Below, in pieces: positions 14,101 through 26,003 of a DNA stretch of 64,000 nt. The notes beneath the pieces were generated by a model. The model did not search any database and was not told the origin of the DNA. It saw only the letters and a program-made list of their open reading frames with translations. A program made the position numbers and the translations under genes. How positions within the stretch are numbered: position 1 is the stretch's first letter; the number at the start of each line of letters is the position of its first letter. The DNA is from Lycocorax pyrrhopterus obiensis (Eukaryota; Chordata; Aves; Passeriformes; Paradisaeidae): assembly GCA_014706295.1 (NCBI GenBank), contig JACSVZ010000002.1, positions 55,032,660-55,096,659 of the forward strand, given 5' to 3'.

Positions 14101-15398
14101 TGACTACAAGAAAGTGTTACACAAATACAGTTCTGCCATAGGCTGACACTGTGCATTTTTAGGAATTGGAAGGCAGTGGTTAGTGGGAAGTCAAGGCACT
14201 CCTTTAAGTAGAGCACTGCACTGGTATATTCTAGTTGCTTAGGAATGAAAGATGTGTTTTATGTGGGAAACATACACAGTGTTGATATATTCATTACAGT
14301 CAGTAGTGAGTGTAGGAGAATATTATTGCAGGTATACTGTTTCCCAATGAGGACCAAGGGATATATAAGGGTTTGTGTATGTCTGTGCATATATAAGCTT
14401 AACTGAGACTTACTGAAGCCTGTGGAATCTCTCTGGCATTATACTTCCGTAGACCGTCTGTTACAGATAGATGCCTATGACCAAAGAGCTATTTTGCAAC
14501 TTGGATTTTCTTTTCCTAAGAGACAAACATGTTGGGTCTTCTTTGATCAATAAATTTGCTGCTCATTTTTTTTTTTTTAGCTTAGTTTCCTTTCTCTTCA
14601 CTCTTTGCCCCATGATCTTTCCTTGCATTTAAGTAGTGATTGGGTGATAATACCTAACATACTTGAAAAGAAAGAGAGGAAAGCTTAAGTATTTACCAGA
14701 AAAAGATCCTAACATGTAAAAGATAAAGGTGATTCATAGAAATATACTGTGTCAAGATTCTTTTCCCAGAAAACATATTTATACTATTTTTTTTAACCAT
14801 AAGCCCATTGGTGGATTTTATACAATTAACTTATTCCTAGTGGATTCTTCTTATTTTTGTTCACAGCATTTTGCCCCTATCCTTCCTACAGAGGTGCAGC
14901 ATCTTGTAAAGGTCGTGAAGTTTCTTGTAACATGCATGCTTCAGCTTTCAGTTCATTGTGGCTACAGTGGCACACTTTATTTTATCATCGTTCATTATCG
15001 TATCCATCCTTTTTGTATTTTACTTCTAAATTGCGAATTACTAACTTTATGTAACAAAGTACACATGCACATTTTTTCCTGCTTTTTAGATATCAAATAA
15101 GTGCCTCTTACAGCTGAATTGACATGCTGCTATACAGTCTTTGCACCCAGAACTTTGGAGTAAAAAGAAAAACCAGTAACAAAAAAGCACAGCCCAAACC
15201 CCTTCAGATGATTAAACTGTGAAAGTTTGGCTTTTGATTGTAATGGCTGTTGTGAAGAGATCACAGTGATCCATCTTCGCCTGCTGCTGTGTGATAGTTT
15301 TGGGATATCTTTTAACTTGTTTTTATCTAAAATAAACTTCTAAATCTCTGTTGTTTTTTCTGTCTTGCTCCCTTTTTCTTACACTCCTAAAAATTTAG

Positions 15399-15506
15399 GA
15401 AGATGAGAGTGAAGAAGAACCTAAGCTCAAGTATGAACGGCTTTCTAATGGAGTGACAGAAATTCTCCAGAAGGATGCAGCCAGCTGCATGACAGTGCAT
15501 GAAAAG
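15399..15506 (+). CDS. VPS41: VPS41 exon (N-terminal acidic segment, start of propeller)
   Basis: Thirty-six codons in phase 0, preceded by AAATTTAG and followed by GTATTA. The product begins with an acidic run (EDESEEEPKLKYERL) and continues through SNGVTEILQKDAASCMTVHEK, which matches the VPS41 N-terminus almost residue for residue as I recall the human protein (about residues 21-56). VPS41 is the HOPS subunit that binds Rab7-linked and AP-3-linked membranes and helps tether late endosomes, lysosomes and LROs. The acidic stretch precedes the WD40 beta-propeller. The exon cannot hold the start codon: the reading frame is already open at its 5' edge and roughly 20 residues are missing. Confidence 0.96.
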
Positions 15507-15701
15507 GTATTATGGGACTTTGTGGCTGAGATAGCACTTCTGCTTGGTTTTATATATTTATCTGTGCTTATAATGCATCAGCGTATTTCTGTGTAGAAGT
15601 GATGCCAGATCTAGAGTTTCAGTGCAAGACAACAGTAACATAAACAAAATTCACCATTAACCTGTATTGAACAATCCACATTTTCTCAGTGATAAAATGA
15701 A

Positions 15702-15765
15702 TAGTTCACATGGTTCAATTAACAGCAGATCTCTCAGAATCAATTCCCTTCTTGTTTGTATCAAA
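15702..15765. repeat. 64-bp dispersed direct repeat, copy 1
   Basis: This segment recurs at 17815-17878 with 61 of 64 bases identical. Similarity stops abruptly on both sides. The family is not one I recognise. The nearby sequence also shows a shorter local echo (CACATTTTCTCARTGA at about 15677 and 15785). Confidence 0.9.
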
Positions 15766-17732
15766 CATTTTTTCAGTGAGAAACACATTTTCTCAATGAG
15801 GAAATTAGGTGAGAATTCAAGATACAGTGATTTGTTAGATAAGATGTACTAGAAAGCTACTAGAAAAATGCTCACTCCGTTTTAATTATGAACAGTATTA
15901 TGAACTGCAATCAGAATACAATCCTAACTTGTTTATTCAGAAAGGAAGTTGTTTTGTACTGTGCTTATGTGCATAGCCTGTATCAGTGAAGACCAATTTT
16001 ATCATGCCAGGAGCTTAGCATATATTCAGCTGTGTTATATATATGTTATATATATGTTAATACAGTGTAGAAGGAAGAAATTACAGTATTTTTTGTTGGC
16101 TTCGGTTTTTCTTTTGGGTGGTGTTGTACTAACACTTCCCTGTTCCCCTTCCCTGATTCAGTATGTTAAAAACAAGGAGAGGAAATGCACATGCTAAGGT
16201 TTTTAACGTACCAGAAAATGATAGGGATAGAGTAATAGATATTGCAAAGTAAAGAAATTTTAAGAAAAATTATTATTTTTTTCTTAAAAGGAATAAACTT
16301 CATATGTTTCTTTAGTGATTTAAATAATTGCTTTTGTATGAGTTTTCTTCTCTTTTATAAGTATTGAAAAACATTTTAAAATATTGAGCCATGCTGAAGA
16401 GCACCTGAAAGTATGAGTTAATGATTTGTCAACTATTAGTATGTAAAACATAGTAGCTATTTTCTGAATATATAATTTTCCATAGCCAGTAATATCTCCT
16501 TAACAGTTACTGTTGAGGGATCTATCTTTATTATTTGGCTATATTTTTAGATTGACTTGTGCTGTGTTTCTTTTCCTCAGAGGACTGTTGCTATGGCTCA
16601 AGAGGCTCTTAAGATGAAGCTTGTATTTTAACTGTGTGAATGAAAACAATAAGTCTTTTTAAAATGTTTTTGACAACTTAGAATTACACAGATATGTGGA
16701 AAATTGGCAAGCATTTCCTCCTTGTCTATGGCCTGTTTCTGTTACCTTTTATTCCCGAGTCTCAGGTAAATTTTGAAAGCAAGAATTTAACATGATTTTT
16801 CTATAAGGATGTGCACAGATACAGCTTTTACTATAGTGTCACAAAGTGTGACAATACAGGAAAACTGTTGAAGTATCCCAGCACTTTCAGTTTTCCAGCA
16901 AACTAGATACACTATTTATGAGAAGGATCAATATTGTTAGAAGCCAGGTACTGCAGTCTTTTAGGAATAGGTCTCTTACAACAGAGAGCTTGAAAATGAA
17001 GCTGGGTTACAGGTTTTGCAAGGATATTTCTATTTCATTCTTTAGTTTTTTGGGGATTTTTTTCCCTGAACAAACAGGAAAAGCCCTGCTAAATGCTATC
17101 TATAGAAAAATTATACAGTAATATGTAAAATATGACTCTGACTAAAGCAGTTTAACTTTGCTGGGAATCCCGAGATCTGGCTTCTGTGTTCAGACTAATT
17201 TCCCCCCAGATTTTTTTTTTCTTTTTTGCTGCTAAAGCATCATATTTTCACCAGGCTTGCTGTCTGCACTGGATGACTAATCGTCATGGCACCTGGTGCA
17301 TTCAAGCAGGCCTGTGCAGTGGAATAGTCATACCTAGTTATGTCTGCACACCTGATGTTTTATTAACCAGTATTGATTTTTTTACCCAGGGGACTTTTTT
17401 CTTCCTGAAAAAAGGCAACCTTGCAGGAGTGAAAGGCATTGCAGGGAATGAATTTCTAATGAACCCCTTCTTTCCCTTTCTTGACTCCTTTTAATGTAGC
17501 TTCATATTTTAAGTGCCTGAACTGAAATTTCATTTTAAGCAATTCCATTTTGATAAATCCTTTTCAACCTTGACTTTCTGTAAGGTTATTTTTTAAAGAT
17601 TGTGCTGCCTGACTGACACGCTTAGCAGTGCCTGTAAATTTGAGCATTTCATTATAGGTTGCAATGAAGCATGCTCACATGCAGTGAAATACAGAGAATT
17701 GAGTAGCCTAGACTACTTCAGTAATGCTGAAA

Positions 17733-17751
17733 GGGGGGGGGGGGGAGGGGG
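17733..17751. repeat. Poly-G tract (G13-A-G5)
   Basis: Nineteen bases that are all G except one A, in an otherwise AT-rich intron. On the transcribed (+) strand this could form a G-quadruplex in the pre-mRNA. Such runs are also prone to length error in assembly. Confidence 0.9.
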
Positions 17752-17814
17752 AAATAAAAGAAATCTCTGTCATAAATCAAGTGGTACTGAAATTCTACCT
17801 TTTCTGTTTAGGTG

Positions 17815-17878
17815 TAGTTCACATGGTTCGATTAGCAGCAGATCTCTCAGAATCAATTTCCTTCTTGTTTGTATCAAA
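17815..17878. repeat. 64-bp dispersed direct repeat, copy 2
   Basis: Second copy of the segment at 15702-15765, 2.1 kb downstream in the same orientation, with three mismatches. It contains GGTTCGATTAG, which resembles part of a tRNA B box only weakly. Confidence 0.9.
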
Positions 17879-18541
17879 ATAAGTTTGTGATAGTGTGGAT
17901 TTATGTGGAGATTTCTTTATTTTGCTACTATTTTTTAGAAAGAAACTCCTGAGATTTCCAAGTAAGTGTATTTGTCTTGGGAGTATTCTATTTAGGAATG
18001 TTACTATGTGAGGGAAAGCAAACCCAGGTGTGTGCTTGAATGCACTGTCGGAGACCTTGCATAATTCAGCTGTATTTTACCAGTGGCTTACAGCTGACCT
18101 TTTGCTGTGTTTGAACACTTTGTTTTTATTTTAATAATGAAGGAGAATTAAAAATAAAACTCAAAGGAAACATTAGAATTGAAACAAAGCTGCAGAAAGG
18201 CTCTAGGAACTACTTCAGGTCTCTGTTGGTTCTTGCTCTCACGCTGCATTTTTAATTTGCTGCCACAGTCCATCAGCTGGTGTGTACAGACTGCAGACGC
18301 ACCATTAGTTGTCAGTGGATGAGGGTCCTCATGACTCATTCTGACAGCTAACTCGCACTATCACAGTAATATGGGCTTGAAGCCCTGTTTTATTCTTTGG
18401 GTACAGTTAAAATAACCTTTATAGAAAATGGTGGACTTTTTGCTCTTCTCCAGTGTTGCCAATCCTGGAGTTCATTTAGCATTGCTGTAGTATTTCTTGT
18501 GGTGTCTTTGTGTTTGTGTAATCAATCTCTTTCTTTCACAG

Positions 18542-18619
18542 TTTTTGGCACTGGGAACACATTATGGCAAAGTTTATTTACTTGATGTCCAGGGGAACAT
18601 CACACAGAAGTTTGATGTT
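18542..18619 (+). CDS. VPS41: VPS41 exon (first propeller blade)
   Basis: Twenty-six codons in phase 0, with a pyrimidine-rich acceptor ending TTTCTTTCACAG and donor GTAAGT. The product FLALGTHYGKVYLLDVQGNI followed by TQKFDV is an unmistakable VPS41 segment. It continues directly from the exon ending at 15506 and has the GT-H-x-G-x-V-x-L pattern of a WD40 blade strand. It contributes to the N-terminal beta-propeller, the part of VPS41 that engages membrane and trafficking partners. No frame damage is seen. Confidence 0.97.
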
Positions 18620-21600
18620 GTAAGTATGACATTATTCAGAACCCATTTACAGGGATGTAAAAATGCTGCGATGTACCAGTAAGTCAGTTAACACTCTTGT
18701 TACACCTGCAATTACACTAATGCATTCCATAACATTAAAAGCAGTGTATGGTCCTTGCAAAAAGAAGTTATGCTGGATGGTTTTGTGGTGAGCACATCTC
18801 AATTTATATATAATAAACTTTTTCATGAAGCAGAAGAGGAAATGCATATTTATGATTTCAAGTGGCTATGAAAAATGGAACCCAGAAGCTCATTACTTCC
18901 ATAAGGCATGAACCTGTTCATTAGGTGACTATTGTCAGTTACTAGTTTGTGCGCTATCATCTTATCTAGTTGCCACAAGTAATTGAAAATTGATTGATTA
19001 CCTTGCTGGCTCAGTTTATCAATTACAAATATATAATGCTAATATTTTATGTAAATGTTTTGAAGTTTGAATTATTAAGGAATCATATTGATTGAAGGAA
19101 AAGAAGAAGCCTTTTTCCTTATTGTGGTTCATGGTATCAGAGGAATAAAATGCTAAATTTAAAGCTCTGTTCTACAGTATTAAATGTTCCTTTTTATTGT
19201 GGATATTAGTTCATTAGTTTCAAATTCCCTGTGTTTCCTGGGGAGTGGAAGGAAGAGAACTAGCAATTTTTTTTCTCCTCAGGTTGTCAAAAATTCTTGT
19301 AGCCAAGCACTGGTTTTTCATAGCAGTGTGAGCACTAGCCATAGAAAGCATCACAAGATTTGGACATGTTTGCAAAGACAATATACGTTCTAAAGCTGAC
19401 ACAGCTGCATGGAAGGGGTGGAAAGCTTTGTTTATATTTTTAAAAAATCTAGTTATGAATTGTGCAAGGGAGTAGGGGAGTATAAACTTTTAGGCACAGC
19501 TTTTAAAGGAACTTTTAAATTTAGTTTTAGTCAGATTGACAATGACCTTACTAGGGATTGATTAAAGTCAAGCTAATTATGTGCTTCTATTTCTTTTAAT
19601 TTTGTATGTTCATCAGCCCTGCAGATGAGAATGCTGACTGCATTTCAAAAGAGGAAAAGCTTTTGGTGTTTCCCTTGCAGTTCTGATTACTTTACATGCA
19701 TGCTACTCTATTTGGGGCAGGTCAGATTAAAGTGTACCTGAATTATTCTCTTCCATTGCTGCAGTAGAAGACAGAGTCAGAGACTCACTCAAGTGAAGTG
19801 GAGATTTTGTATTGAGTCTGGCATTAACTGTCATAAACTTGTATTTGTTCCATTCAGTGTAAGGGGTTTGCAAAATTTTATTTGTAGAACAATCCTCTTC
19901 TGTCCACCACCAATGCCTTGTTCTCTCACACTAGTTCCAAGAGATGAAATCCTCCTTCTGTAAAGACTTAGGGGACTGCCTAGGTGTAGAGCAAAGAACA
20001 AGAGGACCGGTTATCTGCTAAACTCTATAAAACAAAATCCCTGCATTCTCTTTATACCCACTCTCCCAAATCTGCTGTTATTTTCTTTGCTTTTCTTTAC
20101 GAAAAAGTCCTACCAATGCCTGCTGGGAGGTGGTTTCTTATGATGAAGTTAGTGTTGGACTATATAATTATTTTCTGCTCAAAGATGTTTACTTTTCCAA
20201 ACTTAGCATGTTTCAGGATGATTTTTGTGCTGTGTCTCCTTATAATGATGGCAATGATTTCTTTCAAAACTATTGTTTGAGTACAGCCTGCTTTTTGAGC
20301 TGGAGAATAGGAAAAAGAAATGTTTCTTGGATTCTATTCTTAATGTTTATGTCTCTTTTTGTAATGTACATGTCTCCAGTGCAACAGATTATATCATGGA
20401 TTAGGTGGAAATGGTGCTTCTTTTTTCTTTTTTTTCCTCTTTTTTTTTCTAGTTTGAAGAAGAATGATTTTTGTCTAGCGCCACTTGTCTTTAAAAGAAA
20501 AGTTTTTCAAGGAACGACTAACTGTTGTAGAACAGAACAGGCTGCCTATGTGAGAAGAAAGCAGCTCCATGATGTACATGGCTGCTTAAACTGAGTTTTC
20601 TAAATTAATATTGTCAGCTGCTGAACCCATAGACAGTTTGTTCTGAAATGGGGGCTGTATGTCAAAATATTTTCCTTCTAACCTGAATTTATCAAGATGT
20701 TGGATTTCAGACTAGAGGCATCATTATCAAAACATTCAGTGAGGTCTTCCTTCAGTTCTCTCCTACCAATGCCTCTTTATTGTCTCTCCTGGGAAATTTG
20801 CATTAAAGTATTGTCATGGTGTAAATCCCAAATAAAACCTAACCCTTTTTTGAGAAGAAAGGGAATTACTTCCTGAAGTCATACAGGGACAAAGCATTTC
20901 TTGTAAATGTGCTGGCGCAGACTGTTTTCACTAGTGGTATTTTTCTGGTTCTTTTTCTCTGATCCAAAATGTACAGATTCCTTCTCAGAACCTTCTTCAT
21001 TGGAGGAATGGCATGTACGGCTCTATCTTGGTGTTGTTAATAGGGGAAGTATCTGTTGTTACTGAATATTGGAAATTAGTATTGTATAGAATTTTTTCTG
21101 AGTAAAATAGCAGTATTACCACTGAAATATTTTAATTGTTTGCAGTAAACAGTGTACCTGGGGAGTGTCCTTTATGTATTTTTTTTTTAAGGATCTTTTC
21201 AGCAAATGTTTTCTGTCTTATGACATTGCAGAAATTAATAGTAAGGATAGCAATGTGGTGCCTTTTGTACAAATGAAATCAGTTACGTAATTCAAGGAAC
21301 TGTTCTTCATTTGAGTCTTTATCTCTGTTTTTCAGGAGATTGTTTTGGTTTGGGGTATTTTTTAAAGAAAAGTTGGGAAATGAAAAAATTAATTACTTTT
21401 CTATACATCTGTTATATGTGTAATTATCAAAAACAAACCATACATGGGGAACTTTAAAAGCTACTAGATCTGAAATATTGTTAGTATGTAAAATAAACCA
21501 GAATGAAGCAAGAGCGGGTTTTTTAAACCGTTTTTTTAAATTCATTTTAATGGTAAGTTCATATTAAATATACTTCAAAAATTCCATTACTGCTCTCATA

Positions 21601-22249
21601 GTCCTCTTGATTTCTGTTTTTCTTTCCTAATTTCAGGAAGCCATGTTCAAAAACTATAAATGGGCTTGGAAATTGTAGAAATAAGAGTTTTGCCTTTGTA
21701 ATAAATCCTTTATTTTCCATATTGACTCACATCTGCATTTGAGCCAAATTGTAAAAAAAAGATATCGGAGGATTTGCAGCAAAATTAGGGAGAAAATTCA
21801 CCATTATGTTGCATTATCTCCAGAATGGCCAAGTTTTGAATGACAGCACTCTGGTTGAAGACTGAATGCATTTATCATTTTAATTTGAGCTAAAAACAGC
21901 TGTAAGAAACACTAAAATGTAAAGCTTGGCATCCCTAGAAGTTCTGCTATTGTAACACACTTTTTTGTTTATTGTTTAAAAAACCTTTTAGGACTGCACT
22001 TCATGATGTTCATAGCAGCAAATCAATGTGGTTTTCCTGGATTACAAATACTGTAGTGTCTGCTCTACTTTGACCCATAAATATTCACAGACGCTTCTGT
22101 GAAACTCATGTAAAAAACTAAATTATTTTCAGAATAAAGTCTTGCTCTCATCCAACCCTTCAAGTATCTGATGCTGAATCCTATGCCAAGTGGATGACTA
22201 GTCTTTTCTGGTTTGCAGCTCTTCTTGTCAGCAGCAGTGGAGATGTGTG

Positions 22250-22281
22250 CTTTGAAACTGTTGCGTACTTTGAAACTGTTG
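22250..22281. repeat. 18-bp tandem duplication
   Basis: CTTTGAAACTGTTG occurs at 22250-22263 and again at 22268-22281, giving an 18-bp period over two copies. It lies within a 125-codon minus-strand open frame (22065-22442) of unknown meaning. Confidence 0.85.
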
Positions 22282-25200
22282 TGAGAGATTTCTGGTTTGG
22301 GGAGAACTGAGACAGGAATTGAGAGGCTTTGGCCTTCTGTGTTGCTTGGTATCTCAGCAGTCATGCTTGTGCTCTCATGATCCCTCTCTCCTCTTTGCCT
22401 AGCATTTCTGTAGCTCTTGCCAGTGTGGCTTGTCTTTGACAATGTCAGCCGCCTAAGATTAACTGGTATGCATCCTCAATAACGTATGTTTGACAAACTG
22501 GTGTTCCCTTGTATTAGGGTTCAGTGCATTGAGTGAGATGAAATGTGTCAAATGCACTGAAAATTATTACTAAAAGGCAACAAGAAGAGGGAAGAAAAGC
22601 CTGCTAATTCCACTGACAAAGGATGATGCAGGACTGATTCACAGCACGTTAATTCCAAATGTCTCTCCATCTTTCTTTCCTTCTTAGACTGTCTACAATT
22701 TATTAATATAATTATTGCCTGAACTGACATCCTGTGGATTAAGGATTTGTAGATACGAAGAAAGCTGTACAAACATGTTTAGTTACATAACAAATCAAAA
22801 AGCTTTCAAAGTGCAAGAAAACCTGTCCCCATTCTGGTCTTCTAATAAACATCAAGCTTAAAGGAAAAGTGGTAAGAAGTCTTGGATGGTGCCAGTGATA
22901 GTCTGTTAGAAGGGGAAAGATTGCCTGTTTTATAAGTAACAGGGATTTAAAAGTTTAATGCATTGAAGCTGTTTCAGAGGTGATGCATGAGTCTAGAAAA
23001 TGATGTAAATAGTGTTTTAAAGCTTCTCTTAGTACAAAGAAATTGAAGTCCTTTTAGCATGCAACATTTGTGAGCTATTCAAGACTTCTAGACTTTCAGA
23101 AAGAAACTTCCTCACAGCATCTCTTTTTACAATGTATTTCTTTCCTGCGTCATGGGGTTTTTTTGTGATTGTCTCGCATTGTGTAGCACTAACTATTTAA
23201 TTATGGGTTTTTTAATTGGAGTGATAGTAATCCAAAATCACTAGGTCATCTCTGCTACCTTAAAAACTTGAAAGGGAGTTCCTTCTGTGGTGGTATTATT
23301 GTCCTTGGGCATATTGAAGTTACAGCACTCGCCAAACTCTGGAGCAAGACCTTGCTTGAAGGTCAGTCTGTGGCCTATTGGTTTTGCTGATAACTCAGCA
23401 GGTTGCAAAGAAAATGTCAGAGGTTTCAGTTGACTTGATGTCTCTTGGCAAGAGTTTAATTGTTAACAAGACAAAACCATTTCTAACAAAGAAACACCTG
23501 TTCTTAAGCACTGAGTGCTGCTGCTAGTAAAGATGCAAAACCTACTATCTGCTGTGGGAGATTATGCAACACCTTTCAATGGGGAAGGTAACTTTTAGCT
23601 TTTCATTATGAAGTTGCTTTGGATGGAACTTTGCATGAGATTTCGAGACTAAGATGATATAAATGTCACTTACTTTGACAGGCTATTTAAAATTCCCTGT
23701 TTATTACTGTTAACTACATCATTTTAGGTTGTCAGTGTCAGACTACGTAAGAAAACTTAGGAAGTGAAGTGAAGCAACAGAATTTAAAGATCTGGTAGCT
23801 CTGTGTTAGTATTTGCATGGTGTCACTGTGCCTGTTAAATTTGAAGCTGAAATTTTGTGTTTTTTACAAAACCGAGCAGGCTACTTTAAGTGATAGTTCC
23901 AAAAACCAAAATAAAAATTAAGGTTTTGATAGAAGCAAGTGTGTATGCAAGGGACAGGTTTCCTTCTCCACCCTGGGACCTCCCACCTAAATGGGTGTTG
24001 CATTCTTATGTCTTAAATGCTTTATGCTAACCCCTAGCTCTTTCAAATGAAAAAAATGGATAAAAATGTCGTCCTTTGGGATTTTTGTCTTAAGACTCGA
24101 GTGTCTACATCCAATTTAATATCATTTCTGCTTCTGTCTATCTGTCTTTCCATTTTAGCTCCAGATGATTTGGAAACCCAAAGGTTTTTACAGTAGCTGT
24201 GGGAATAACTCAGATGGCCTTTTGAGTCTGGCTTTTTGGTATAAAGGCTTGGAAAGTATGTTTTATATGTTTATTCTGGTACTGTGCTTATTAGGTTGCT
24301 TGTGACCTGGAGTGTTTCCAATGGGAACTATGAAGCTATTGAAGATTAGGAACCATCTTTGGCAGGAATCATGGTGTACCTGTGGTAGCTTGCCTAGACT
24401 GGCAAAAATTGTGGTGTCAGGACCATTACTCCATAGATCTAGAAACATTTCTCGTCTGACAAAACAGAAAAAAACAACCTCTTGTACATGTTTTGCACAT
24501 CATCTTTGTACCATTGTATCTGACTTTCCTTTGAAAGGAGTATTGTTTACATTTTTAGTTAACCAAAAAGATCAAAGGGATATGGAAGGCATTTGTTATT
24601 ACTAGAAGTGTCACTTGGATGAAATGTGGAAGTTCTAAACAATTTTAGAATCACTTATGTTTATTTTTTATAGCTCAAAACTGAGGCAAGCATGACCATT
24701 TCATTCAATTATTCTTTCAAGCTTGTAGTTTCAGTAACTGTCACTTAGTGCAGAATAATGTAAAAAGTTCAGCTGAAGGTATGAGTTCAGCTACAGAAGG
24801 TCTTGTATAGTCCAGTCATTTATTTCTTGAATGTTGTTAGCTCATACAAGTCTAATGTGTGCTTGTACTGCAGCAAACAGGACCATGTACGCTGTAGATC
24901 TAATTTGTTTCAATTAAAGTATGAAGCTTAAGTACTTTATCAGCTGTTTCTGGGATAGCAATTGTTTCTGCCTTCTCTTTGAACTATTGACTAGCAACTA
25001 TGTTGCCCACGTACCTTTTTATGATAAGGATTACAGCCCCATCTTTAGACCAAATGGTCCTTCTACAACTTCATTACCATTCAAATGCATATTGTTTTCC
25101 TCTTTTTTTTAACATAGAAGCTGTCCTAGGGTGATGTTATAAGGTTTTGGGGTTTTTTTATTCCTTAACCATCTGCTTAATGCCCAAAGATGCTGTCCCT

Positions 25201-25450
25201 TTAGGATGGACTCGGGGGGCGGGGCCAGAGCCACGGGGCCGGGTGCGGGTCGGTTCAAAGGCTCGGCCCAACGGCTCGGGCTAAAAAATGGTCTCAGCGG
25301 GGCTCGGCAGGGAGTGCGCTGGGAGCGCTGTGCTGCTCTTTGGGTTTATTTTTGTTGCCACTAGCTGGAAAAAGGTTGTGTTGGGGTTTTTTTTCCTTCC
25401 CTCCGCCTTGCCGCACTGCCTTCCTTCCCTTCTCTCCGGTCGGGGGAGGC

Positions 25451-25500
25451 TGCGGGGTGGCCCCAGCGGGCCTGCGGGGTGGCCCCAGCTGGTCCGAACC
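25451..25500 (+). repeat. GC-rich tandem repeat inside the solo LTR
   Basis: TGCGGGGTGGCCCCAGC occurs at 25451 and 25473 (22-bp period), with a third diverged copy near 25588 followed by the same GGTCCGA extension. GGGGTGGCCCC is itself near-palindromic. Repeated U3 blocks are commonly enhancer-like in LTRs; that role is only inferred here. Confidence 0.85.
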
Positions 25501-25725
25501 CCAGGAAGGGCCAAGCTGTTGAGCGAGGAGATGCAGAGGTCCGCCAGCTTCGCCTGCCTCGAGGAGCAGGACTGGTGCCGGCAGGCCCGCGGGGTGGCCC
25601 CGGCTGGTCCGAGCCCTGAGGAACGTTGAACCGTTTCGCCTCCTGTGGGGAGGAGGACCGGCACCTGAGAGTCAACAGGTTTCTTTTTTTATCTGCCCTG
25701 CTCCGGGCTGCTGCGTGGACCTCCC

Positions 25726-25792
25726 CTTCCCGCACCTTCCCTTCCCTTCCAGTACCTTCCCTTCCCGCACCTTCCCTTCCCGGAGATTGGGG
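25726..25792 (+). repeat. CTTCCC-rich pyrimidine repeat in the solo LTR
   Basis: Iterated CTTCCC, GCACCTTCCC and AGTACCTTCCC units form an almost pure pyrimidine stretch on the + strand, about 100 bp upstream of the LTR polyadenylation signal. Its role is unknown. Confidence 0.8.
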
Positions 25793-25886
25793 GAGCCCAG
25801 TTGCCAGCGCATGTGTTTGTTCCTTCTCTGGGCATTTGATGTATTTTGAGGTTTTTTTCCTGTTCTACTCTGTTTTGTTCTGTGTT

Positions 25887-25892
25887 AATAAA
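25887..25892 (+). promoter_or_regulatory. LTR polyadenylation signal AATAAA, sense to VPS41
   Basis: A canonical AATAAA is followed within 30 bases by a T-rich stretch, as expected for the R region of a + strand LTR. Because it reads in the VPS41 direction it could allow premature intronic polyadenylation. Confidence 0.7.
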
Positions 25893-25971
25893 CAGTTCTT
25901 TTTTTTTCCACGTTCACCTGCTGTTACCAATTTGCCTCATTGGCGGAGGAAAGGGGAGGTCCTTTCCCTTT

Positions 25972-26003
25972 GGAGGAAACGCTCATTCTGGAGCGTTTCC
26001 TCC
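25972..26003 (+). repeat. Perfect 13-bp hairpin in LTR U5
   Basis: GGAGGAAACGCTC (25972-25984) and GAGCGTTTCCTCC (25991-26003) are exact reverse complements around a 6-base loop, ATTCTG. It sits between the polyadenylation signal and the LTR 3' end. Confidence 0.95.

Larger units (their letters stand above)
1..15398 (+). other. VPS41: VPS41 5' intron, left part (AT-rich, no recognised exon)
   Basis: This AT-rich stretch precedes the first visible VPS41 exon. That exon starts in mid-protein (Glu-Asp-Glu-Ser...), at about residue 21 by comparison with my recollection of human VPS41, so the start-codon exon should lie further left, outside the window. Apart from a solo LTR at 6204-7355 and a degraded LTR at about 10720-11178, I recognise no gene. 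Open frames here are short and AT-driven. Exon-like segments at 2171-2291 and 5093-5145 are discussed as findings. The intron assignment of the leftmost bases is inferred; I cannot see the upstream exon. Confidence 0.7.
15507..18541 (+). other. VPS41: VPS41 intron (3.0 kb)
   Basis: GT at 15507 and AG at 18540-18541 bound an intron of 3035 bp. It holds a pair of 64-bp near-identical direct repeats (15702-15765 and 17815-17878), TA-rich tracts near 16030-16055, a G-run at 17733-17751, and two splice-flanked short segments (16581 onward; 17939-17961). I recognise no transposon or gene in it. Confidence 0.9.

Noticed and set aside
14729..15100. 123-codon open frame just upstream of the first visible VPS41 exon
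   Set aside because: Does not resemble the VPS41 N-terminus and is not spliced to it in any evident way; T-rich intron reading.
16581..16632. Possible short terminal exon after TTTCTTTTCCTCAG
   Set aside because: Good acceptor, but all three frames hit a stop within 17 codons and no nearby polyadenylation signal is convincing.
20130..20594. 154-codon plus-strand open frame, the longest outside transposons
   Set aside because: Rich in Phe, Leu, Ser and Cys from T-rich DNA, crosses poly-T runs, no motif, no splice context; most likely chance.
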